From contig MU602694.1 of assembly GCA_025201865.1 (NCBI GenBank), positions 1-64,000 of the forward strand: a DNA stretch of 64,000 bases. Direction: 5' to 3'. A program made the position numbers and the translations under genes. Positions 19,332-28,600 of the stretch are shown here, piece after piece (within the stretch, counting starts at the first letter, position 1; the number at the start of each line of letters is the position of its first letter). Origin of the DNA: Ramicandelaber brevisporus (Eukaryota; Kickxellomycota; Ramicandelaberales; Ramicandelaberaceae). The notes under the pieces were generated by a model, which worked only from the letters and a program-made list of their open reading frames with translations, was not told the DNA's origin and made no database searches.

Positions 19332-21365
19332 TTAGCGGACAGGCTCAGTGCTTGGATGTTGAGCTGGAGGATATGTGGTCGTTCGATTGTTCGGGTTTGC
19401 CGAGCGTGGTGGCCGCTGCACAACAACATCAAGCTTCAGTGGCACTTGTGGGTGATTCTGCCGATAGCGTTTCACAAATCTTGCCAGCCACCCACTTCGG
19501 CCATCGTCGATGCTCAGCGTGTCGCGGATGAAGTGCGTGGTGGTGAACTCGCACGCAATTCTGGCAGTATGATCGTAATTGGCAATGATAGTGACAGGCC
19601 GCGTTTGTTTGATGATGTGGCCAAGCCGCGCAACGCTGATGTCGTCGACAACCTGCTCAAAGAACTCGAGCATCTCGACGTTGATCTCGCGTATCCGAGT
19701 GTCCGGACTGGCTTCGCTGAGCTTGGCCAGCGCGAGCTGCGCGTTGTACTCGTCGAGCTCGGCGGCGCTGCGCGTGTCAGACTTGCACAGCGGACACAGC
19801 GCGCTGGTGGTGGTCAGCCACGGATCGATGCAGTCGGCGTGGAAGACGTGGTGGCACGCGGGGAGCACGCGGACCGTGTCGCCGGCTGCAAACTCGTCGA
19901 TGCAGATGCTGCACGACTCGTGCGATGCGGCGCTCTGCAGCGGATGCGATGGCTCGGTGTCGGTGTCGGCATTGCGGCGCACCAGATGGCGGGCATGGGC
20001 AAGCGGGCTCGCGTGTCCTTCGTCATCGTAGCCGTCAATGTTACTGTCAGTGTCAGGATCACCATCAATGTCCTTCTCAAGATACTTTGTGGTTGCAGGA
20101 GCTGTTGATAGAGGAGGCACTGTAGTCGCAGAATGCGCGAGGGTCGGACCCATGTTGAACTTGTCGAGCACCACTGTTGTGATGTCACCGAGATTCGGCT
20201 TGATTGGCTTCGGCATCGTCGCTCGAATGCGCGCACGCCGCTCCAGCACACTCTGGTACCGCAACTCCAGCGCATGCTGCACAGCCGCCACAATCGCCCA
20301 CTCCTCCTTCTGCGTCAATGGCACATATCCTCTTAAAATGCGCACATATACAACTCGTATAATGATAACAATCACCACAAGAGTACAGAGAGCAGCAACG
20401 ATCGCAATAATACTTGACTTGAGTGGATATTTTTCATCGGTCGGCCGATTAAGAATATAATCTATCTCGCCGTCTTGAATCACAATCTTGGCTCGTTCGT
20501 TACTTGACAAGAATGAAGCCAGGCGACGACCAGTGTTGTGTTCGAGAACGATGACGGATACTGGAGTAAAGTTGCTGTCCTCAAAAGCCAAGCGAAACAA
20601 TTTCAGCGCATCCAAATCGACTCCATCAAGGAACGGAAACATGTACTGATAGGTCGGCGGCACGTTCTTGGCCGAGCCGCGATATGGAGATAGTGGAGAG
20701 TTGGTACGGTTCAAAGGTGGATATGGCACACCTTCAGGGCCATTTGGGACGGACTCTTCAGCAGGTGGGAAATCAAACTCCTTGACAGATGTGCTGTTGT
20801 CGGCGTACAGGAGCAGATGCGTGAACTCATTCTTCTGTGCGAATCCCAGAGCACGGCGCACGTTCGTGTACATGTCCAGAGTGGTGGTGTTTGCATAGAT
20901 GGCAGCGAGCCCAATCATGCCAGGCTGTGCAGGCAAACCAGACAGCGGCTGGTTCAGGAAGTAGGTGACGTTGCGGACAGGCGAGTTGCGCTGAGCATCC
21001 GAGAGTCCGTCGCGGTTCCAGCGAGCAACGGCGAACCTGTGGCCAGTCTGAGAATCGGCCAGCAGCATGGCGTTGGACAAGTCATCACCGCTGCTATTGC
21101 TGGTGCTGCTAGTGGGCTTGAGCAGGATACGCACTGCCCATGGCTGGTCCATGTCAGGCAGTGCTGTAACAACTGTTGAAACTGGCATGGTCGGCCATCC
21201 TGCGGTGGCAAAGCTGGCCGAAGTCAAAGAGACCAGAGACGGAGTGGGAGTCAACGACAGAGTAGGCGTGGACGGCTGTGGAGTTGTGGGACTTGGAGTC
21301 TGCTGTGGAACAGCCGCAGCAAGCTGGAAAGCAAGAAGGGCAATAACAAGTAGCAGAAGTATCAT
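19332..21365 (-). CDS. Membrane-anchored RING-H2 E3 ubiquitin ligase
   Basis: 677 aa from the ATG at 21365; an upstream open extension starts with TTG. The signal peptide is residues 1-18 ([18 protein letters not shown]). The luminal/extracellular part (to about residue 330) contains a PA-like fold: [24 protein letters not shown] and [18 protein letters not shown]. One TM helix follows ([24 protein letters not shown]), then a cytosolic part with a RING-H2 finger at about 485-528: [30 protein letters not shown]...CPLC. The layout signal-PA-TM-RING matches the RNF13/GRAIL/RMR family of endosomal or vacuolar E3 enzymes that ubiquitinate membrane proteins. An acidic linker rich in Asp lies before the RING. 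The RING and topology are direct; the substrate is unknown. Confidence 0.9.
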   Translation of the reverse strand: [677 protein letters not shown]

Positions 21366-22001
21366 GAAGAGTGCTGTGGAGAATCTGTGATCAAATAATG
21401 AGGCTTGTATTGCAGACACATTGTTACATGAGAGCAAAGCGCGGAACCTGTTGGCTTAATATGTGTGCAGACGGATATACTCATAGACTCGCCAAGGCAG
21501 AGTATCAGGGTGCCCCCGATTAAATTCCCCCGCACATATTAGACTTACTTATGGAACTTTCGAATCCTATAAGTCGAACCTTCTGAGTTCGATTTAGAAG
21601 TAGAATGCGACCAGCTCAACTTGGCATTCGCAGAATTACTCGTTTAAGTTAAGTCTTTTTCTTTTATAGTTCATTTTGTTTGGCAAAGTTTAACTCATCG
21701 GCGGATTTAGCATAAGCTGTTCGGCAAATGGAAGTCGATTCACTTTGTTGGACAATGCTACCGCTCCACATACTAATGGACATATATATGGATGTATACA
21801 GCGTTGATGAAGTGTCGTTTGATTTATTTGTTGACATGTCGATTTGTCGATTTCATTCGCGTTTGTTTTGTTTTGATTCCCACGAAAGGAGGTGACTGGT
21901 TTGCTCTTTCAGATCTCAACTACTCGACTGAAGATTGACCACTACCAACAGAACAGAGCAAAACAGCAACAACAGCAGATCTACCCAGCGGCCAGCCAGC
22001 C
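21366..22001. promoter_or_regulatory. Divergent promoter, RING E3 / duplicated zinc-finger gene
   Basis: 636 bp without a gene. On the zinc-finger side is a TTTTATAGTTCATTT string (about 21663-21677), which recurs near 24316-24330 upstream of the next plus-strand gene. A CAACAACAG stretch precedes the ATG. Confidence 0.45.
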
Positions 22002-23999
22002 ATGTCGACCGTGAAGATCAAGACAGAGCCAACAACAACAGCGACAGCAGCAGTCGCTGTGCAAGTTAAGCTCGAGCCGACTCTCTCAACAGCTGATATC
22101 AAACTCGAACAGTACTCTTCAGACATTGAAACCAAAGTCGAGTCTGACTCGGATACTGACAGCGAAGAAGGCGACATCAAATCTGAAAACGGTCATGACG
22201 ATGGAGACACTGACCTAGCCACGGAAGCTCCCAAAAAGCGGCAGTTCATCTGCAAACATCCCGGATGTAGTCGTAGTTTCAATTCTTCCGGCAATTTGAG
22301 CACGCACAGGTACGAACACAGGCTCCAAACAGAAATCAATGTACATGGAAAGGCATACACTCTCACTCGGCAGTCATTAAATGATCGATGGCCATGTCCT
22401 GCTCCGGATTGTACTTCAACACTCAAAACAGTTAATTCTTTGTGTAAGCATATACGTAAAGTTCATGGTAATAACCTGAAACAGCAACAGAATCAGCCAC
22501 AGCAGCCCCCAGCAAAGAAGACTCGGTACAAATATCGTTTAGCTGGCGTGGATGACTTTTATGTATATGATATTTGTTGTGGTTATCATAATACGGTTGG
22601 AGTGTTCATATGCCACGAATGCAGGTTGGTCCCAGATTGTCTGCTTACACACTTACAACAGAAACATGGATATGATGAGAAATCGATTGACAACTCTGCT
22701 CTGCCAGATAATGCGGTGAATGCAAGTGCTGATTCCAGTATTAATCAGCACACCAGCAATCCTCATCTCGCATCAGCAATTAGCAATCCATATCAGCAGC
22801 AGCATCCAGACATTGTTCAAGGTTGGCTGTGTGCTACATCCAACTGTGGACATTGTGGTTATACAGTATATAATAAAAGTCGTCACAGAAGAAAAGCTCA
22901 TCAAGGCGAACAAATGTCAACAGTTCCTGCTCTCCTATTGCGTCTTATGTATAACCAAATGAAATCCAGCTACTTTCTAATTAATCGTCTTGACCAAGCA
23001 AGCGGTGCTGTCACAACCAGGATTAATATTGTGAACAGCCACAAAAGGAACTACAGCCATAGTGAGAATGAAGGTGTTGACAGCCAGGATGAGATCACAG
23101 AAGCATCAAATCAGAAACGACAATGGAAGTGTGAGTATCCCAATTGCGGGCAGTTCTTCAACTCATCTGATCAACTTAGCAGGCATCGGCGCGAACACAA
23201 ACTGGAAGTTGCGATTACTGTACAAGGCAACACATTCGTTCTTAACCGTCAGTTTGCAGATGATAAATGGACATGTCCAATTCCAGATTGTGAAACAACG
23301 TGGAAAACCATTCAGACCATCCACACACATATTCTGAAAACTCATAGCACATTGATGAAACAAAAGCGTGATAATAGTGAAGACGAGGATAATCAGCAGT
23401 ACCATAAAACTATCAAGAGAAGACAAGTCACCTTTCACTATTTAAAGGTGGATGATTTCTACGTTTGTGGTTATAGATGTGGTTATCATACTACAACTGG
23501 ATTGTTCATTTGCCATGAATGTCGATTGGTGCCAGATTGCCTTCTCACACACTTGCAACAGAAACATGGATACAACGAGAAGTCGATTGATAATGCGTAT
23601 CTGCCAGAGAGTGCAATCAATGAAAATGCAGATCCCAATACCAATCAGCACACCGGCAACCCGCATCTCGCAGCAGCAATCAATCACTCCAGTCAGCAGC
23701 AACATGAGGATATTATTCAAGGTTGGCTGTGTGTTATATATAACTGTGGTTATTGCTGCTCCACTAAAATGTCTAAATATAAGCATCAGTATGCGGAGCA
23801 TAGAGGCGAACAATCATCTACAATTCCCGCTCTTGTATTAAGACTAAACTATGAGAAAACACGGACCTCCTACTTTCTCATTACTCGATGGGATACAGTC
23901 ACTAACAGTGTCGAATCGAACAACTCTGCGAGTCAATATAATAGCGAATGTGATGACGAAGATGGAGATGAATTAGTGCTGAGCGATTATAGTGATTAA
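22002..23999 (+). CDS. Eight-finger zinc protein built from a duplicated ~300-residue module
   Basis: 665 aa, start ATG at 22002. After an acidic N-terminus (1-78, with KxE sumoylation-like motifs such as VKIKTEP and VKLEP), the same four-finger module occurs twice. In module one, finger 1 is C84-x4-C89-x12-H102-x3-H106; finger 2 C132-x4-C137-x12-H150-x4-H155; finger 3 C204-x2-C207-x9-H217-x4-H222; finger 4 C277-x4-C282-x12-H295-x4-H300. Module two repeats fingers 1-2 with a shift of 293 residues and fingers 3-4 with a shift of exactly 300. Fingers 3 and 4 with a conserved 50-residue spacer resemble the OrsD-type (DUF3505) zinc domain of fungi, in my reading. Fingers 1-2 are ordinary C2H2 types. 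It is probably nuclear and nucleic-acid binding, but no function is known to me. A decayed copy of module two lies at 1254-1830. Confidence 0.85.
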   Translation: MSTVKIKTEPTTTATAAVAVQVKLEPTLSTADIKLEQYSSDIETKVESDSDTDSEEGDIKSENGHDDGDTDLATEAPKKRQFICKHPGCSRSFNSSGNLSTHRYEHRLQTEINVHGKAYTLTRQSLNDRWPCPAPDCTSTLKTVNSLCKHIRKVHGNNLKQQQNQPQQPPAKKTRYKYRLAGVDDFYVYDICCGYHNTVGVFICHECRLVPDCLLTHLQQKHGYDEKSIDNSALPDNAVNASADSSINQHTSNPHLASAISNPYQQQHPDIVQGWLCATSNCGHCGYTVYNKSRHRRKAHQGEQMSTVPALLLRLMYNQMKSSYFLINRLDQASGAVTTRINIVNSHKRNYSHSENEGVDSQDEITEASNQKRQWKCEYPNCGQFFNSSDQLSRHRREHKLEVAITVQGNTFVLNRQFADDKWTCPIPDCETTWKTIQTIHTHILKTHSTLMKQKRDNSEDEDNQQYHKTIKRRQVTFHYLKVDDFYVCGYRCGYHTTTGLFICHECRLVPDCLLTHLQQKHGYNEKSIDNAYLPESAINENADPNTNQHTGNPHLAAAINHSSQQQHEDIIQGWLCVIYNCGYCCSTKMSKYKHQYAEHRGEQSSTIPALVLRLNYEKTRTSYFLITRWDTVTNSVESNNSASQYNSECDDEDGDELVLSDYSD

Positions 24000-24544
24000 A
24001 ACGATACCTATTAACTGGAAATAGTAACCGTCTTCTCCTTCACATCTTAACATGTTAAGTATGCCACACTCTGATGATCCCGAATTATAACCTCCTTTCA
24101 ATAACGCGTTTAAATATTGATTGTTTTATTGCAGAGAATCGATTGTGCATTTAATCCTTACCGTGAATGTCGATTGCAGTTCTGTTCTAACATAGCCCTC
24201 CGTAAACCTTACTGTGTGTAGTGTTTTGCTTTCGGCAAAGTCCAGTGCAGCTCGCCTCCTTCAATTCACTCGCTGTTTCACAACGCCACAAGACGCTTCC
24301 ACTGTGACTGTTCTTTTTTATAGTTCATTTCAAAGCTAATCTCTTCAACGACAACGGTTTGACACCGTAGACAGCTCATAGACACTGCCAGCGCGAGCTC
24401 TGTATAACTTCAACAGACATCCTCGGTGGCCAAGTTTGCAGCCACTTCTTCTCACCTCCCCATCTCCACTTTGAGATCTCGCCACAGTATTGTTGTTTTT
24501 GTATTGTACTGTTAACCTTACTCAACAACTATACAGCATCACGA
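24000..24544. other. Intergenic, upstream of AT-hook gene
   Basis: Ordinary promoter-like DNA. It shares the TTTTATAGTTCATTT string and a CGGCAAAGT/TGGCAAAGT element with the region upstream of the zinc-finger gene. No gene seen. Confidence 0.4.
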
Positions 24545-25369
24545 ATGAACAGCCAGGGTCAAACATCAGTCAAAAAGAAGCGCGGTAGACCCAAGATTGT
24601 GTCAATGGACAAATGCAAAACATGCGCTGATGGAATTCAACGAGGCAGAGAGCGAGAACACTTTTGCAATGTTCATTGTTGCTCAAAAGTTGAGCTGTAC
24701 GCGATTTTACGGCTGGCAGGTTGGTCAAAAGAGTCTGTTGGTCAGTGTATGAAAGGACGGAAAACTCAGAGCCTGCATAGGGTCAAGTTTGCGGAGCATT
24801 ACTGGATGCACGTCTCAAAAGATGCCGATGGCAACAGACCAGACCACCGTCCAGTCAGTGCTGAACACTACGAGCAGTACAAACAGTATCTGAGCGAAGG
24901 TATAAAGGTTCTCAAGCTTACTCGAAAGTGGAACAATGACACCGCCTCTCAGGCAGTGGTGACGAGATTGAATATCGCCGATGTTGTTGTTGAACAGCCG
25001 CTTCCTTCTGCTATTGCATCCGTTACGGTAGATTCCACTTCCAATGTCGATGGCAGTCATTCTAGTGATGGCACTATCAGCAATTCAACTCGCTCTCGTC
25101 CATTTCGCTCCACTCGAAAACAGGTTGACTACTCTTCTCAGCTATCCAAACATCGATACGGCCGCAATTCCAGCACTCACCGAGTCAGTCATTCCACTCT
25201 CTCATCTGCGCAACAGGCTAATACCCACCACAGCAGCACAGAGCCAGCACATCCTCTATCCAAGCGTCGTCGTACTATCGCATCTACCGTCAATCGAGTC
25301 CAAGCAGAGCCATCAACTGCACATTCACCAAGTAATAATCCGAGTGATGACACAAATGTAGTGCTGTGA
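24545..25369 (+). CDS. AT-hook, Cys/His-rich protein of unknown function
   Basis: 274 aa from the ATG at 24545. Residues 10-18 are an AT-hook core (KKKRGRPK), a minor-groove DNA-binding motif. A small Cys/His cluster follows: C24-x2-C27, then C41-x2-H44-C45-C46, in a compact, well-structured stretch of about 100 residues (KCKTCADGI...FCNVHCCSKVELYAILRLAGWSKESV). The rest is Ser/Thr/Asn-rich and basic, and probably disordered (RPFRSTRKQVDYSSQ, SKRRRTI with a nuclear-signal look). Together this suggests a chromatin or DNA-associated factor. I do not recognise a named family. It sits between the duplicated zinc-finger gene and SMC3, all on the plus strand with separate promoters. Confidence 0.7.
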   Translation: MNSQGQTSVKKKRGRPKIVSMDKCKTCADGIQRGREREHFCNVHCCSKVELYAILRLAGWSKESVGQCMKGRKTQSLHRVKFAEHYWMHVSKDADGNRPDHRPVSAEHYEQYKQYLSEGIKVLKLTRKWNNDTASQAVVTRLNIADVVVEQPLPSAIASVTVDSTSNVDGSHSSDGTISNSTRSRPFRSTRKQVDYSSQLSKHRYGRNSSTHRVSHSTLSSAQQANTHHSSTEPAHPLSKRRRTIASTVNRVQAEPSTAHSPSNNPSDDTNVVL

Positions 25370-25626
25370 AGATGCACTCTGGAACCTATCTTGCAACAAT
25401 TGGCGTTTACTCGTTTGCTTGTTTGCTTGCTTTCTTGTTGCCGTTGCTGCGGTAAAATAGACCAGCGTGCACCAGAGAGCAAACTCGACAGAGAGAGATC
25501 CAAAGAAAAAATAAACAACAAAACAAACGAAATCAACATCAACAACATCAACAACATCAACTGTTTTCTTACTTTTTTACTTTTTATTATTATCAATCTG
25601 TGCTTGTTTGTTTTGCTTGCTTTACA

Positions 25627-28600
25627 ATGCATATCAAAAGCATCACCATTCAAGGCTTCAAGTCGTATAAGGACGCCAGTGATTGCCAGGACTTTAGTGA
25701 GCGCAGCAACGTCATTATTGGACGCAATGGTTCTGGCAAGTCGAACTTCTTCTCTGCGGTTCGCTTTGTGCTCTCTGATGCGTACACCAATCTGAGCAAA
25801 GAAGAGCGCCAATCTCTCTTGCACGAGGGCATTGGCCCGGCAACAATGTCTGCCTTTGTTGAGATTGTGTTTGACAATAGTGACAACCGCTTCCCAACTA
25901 ATCGACCAGAGACTGTCATTAGACGCACAATTGGACTGAAGAAGGATGAGTACTCATTGGATCATAAGGCAGTTAAGCTGAATGTGATTACTAGTATGCT
26001 GGAGGCAGCTGGGTTCTCAAGATCAAATCCGTACTACGTCATCCCGCAGGGAAGAATCAGTGCATTGACTCATGCCAAGGACTATGAACGATTGAATTTG
26101 TTGAAAGAGGTCGCCGGCACATCTGTGTACGAGAGCAGACGCAATGAGAGTGAAACACTGATGGCCGAGGCACGCATTAGACGCGGCAAGATTGATGAAT
26201 CATTGGATTACATCAAAGAGCGCTTGAATGACTTGGACAGAGAGAAGACTGAATTGAAGGAGTACCAGGAAGTGGATAAAAGTAGACGAGCTTTGGAACA
26301 TGCACTGTTTAGTGCAGAGTTGGAGGAAGCCATTCAATCATTACAAGATTTGGAGGATTCACGCGAAAATAGTAAACAGCAAGCATTGCGTAAAAGAGAG
26401 GATTTGGACACAATTAACGATGAGATCAATCAGCTGGAAATTAATGTTCAAAATGCGAGAATTCAAGTTGAGAAGAATAATACATTGAAGGGTCAGTTAA
26501 ATGAAGATTTGGAAAACAAGATTAAAGTACAAACTCAACTACAATTAACTGAAGATGATGCCAGTGTTATGCATCAATTGGAAGCCACTTCTGTTGATGA
26601 CATTCAGTCCGAATTGGAAAGTGTTAATAATGAATTGACCGAGCAGCGTACTTTATTAGAGACTCATGAACAGGAACTTCAGCAGAGAGCAGAGTCTGAG
26701 CAAGCTGCCCGAGATGCATTAGAGGAGGCACAGGCAACTCGACAAGCCATTGAAGCCAAACAGGCTCGCAGTGGTAGATTCCATTCATTGGAAGAACGTG
26801 ATTCATGGCTGAATAAAGAGATTGAGGAATGTAGTCGACAGATTATCGAAGGAGAGCAGCAAGTTAACATTGCACAGCATGAGCATGATGAATTAAAAGA
26901 ACAGAACAATTCAATCCAGCAATTGCTAGATACAATGGAACAGCGCTTGAAAGATAATCGATTGGAAGAGACAAATGTTATCAGCAAACAAGGTGAGATT
27001 GACTCAGATATCAACAGCCTAACCGATGAACGTAAACAAGCTTGGCGTAAAGAAGATGAATACAAGACAGTGCTGAACAATGCACAAACTGAGCTTGCAG
27101 CAATCGAACGTAGAGTCGCTGGAGTGATGGATAAACACACCTTTAACGGCATTAGAGACATTGATGATATTGCTAGAAACAACGGCATTAATGGTGTGCA
27201 TGGCCCTCTTTACAAGCTATTCACTGTTGATAATGATTTACGCGCAGCAGTTGAGGCTATTGCTGGCAATAGTTTATTCCACGTGGTTGTTGATAGTGAT
27301 GAAGTGGCTTCGCAGATGTTTGATGCAATGTCCAAATCAGGAAATGGTCTCAATGCCAGATTAACCTTTATGCCATTGAATAGGCTCCGCGTTAAACCAC
27401 TGCCTCAGCTATCGAAAGACGAATTGGATAATGATAACTCATTGTTAATTGACTGTCTCAACTACAACAAAAATATGCATGGGAAGGCATTTGAACAGGT
27501 ATTTGGACAAGCGATTTTATGTCGCTCGTTGGAAGATGGCACCAACATTGCTCGCATTCATGGAGCTACAGCCGTTACAATTGATGGAGATAAAGTTGAG
27601 CGGAGAGGTGGAATGTCTGGCGGTTACATTGACCGTCGTTCATCTCGCTTGGCTTTGCTTCAGCAGTATTCAGATTTGACTTCAGCCATGCGTGATGCCA
27701 TTGAACAGCTGGAGAATGCTCGCAAAAGCGCTAGACAATTGGATGAACAGATCACACGTAAGCGCGATGAGGGTCAGCTCGCGCTCTCTCGTTTGAACCA
27801 AGTGCGTCGTGCACGCGAGCAGCTGGTCAATGATTCTCAAGTTCACTTCCGTGAAAAGCAGCGTTTGGATGCCGCACTGGACTCTGCATCAAAATCATTG
27901 CGCTCATTATCCGCATCGATCACAAGTGCTCGTAACCAGCTTCAGGATTTACAGAATGAGCTTTCTTCAACAGCCTCATTCACTCAGCAGGCTGCAGAAG
28001 CTGAACAGGCAGCCCAGCAGTTGGCTTCCATAATTGAAACCATTCAGCAGCGCGATCGAGTCCTGGCACAAGCTACAGAGCATCGCATGGAATGTGAACA
28101 TGAGCGTAATAATGTGGCAACGCGCATTCACAATGATTTGATCCGTCAGCAACAGCAGTTGGCTTCAAAATTAGACTCGCTAACTGAATTGGAGCGTCAA
28201 AGTGGATCGGTAAATGCAATGGCAATGATGGCAGAACAGCGCACTGCCGAACTGGGCAAATTGAAGAGAGAGATCAATGAGATTAAAGAGAAATTGGGTA
28301 AGATTGAAGTGGATATTGAAAATGACACAAAGAGAGCCACAAGAGATGACAAGTCAATTGAGAAGGCGCGTGCTGCGGAATCTGCCATTCAGCGCTGGAT
28401 GGATCAACATAAATTGGGAGTGGAACGATTCATGACTAAACGCAACATGTTGTTACAAAAGAGAGACGAAGCATCAACAAAGCTGCGTGATCTTGGAGTG
28501 TTGCCGCAGGAGGCCATGGATGAAGCTGCAGGTTATGCTGAAAAGTCAACAGAGAGATTATTGAAGAAATTGCATAAAATTAAAGACACGCTGCGGACGC

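Noticed and set aside
21480-21650. Possible tRNA-like GGTTCGA element
   Set aside because: No cloverleaf can be formed around it by eye; acceptor and anticodon stems are missing.
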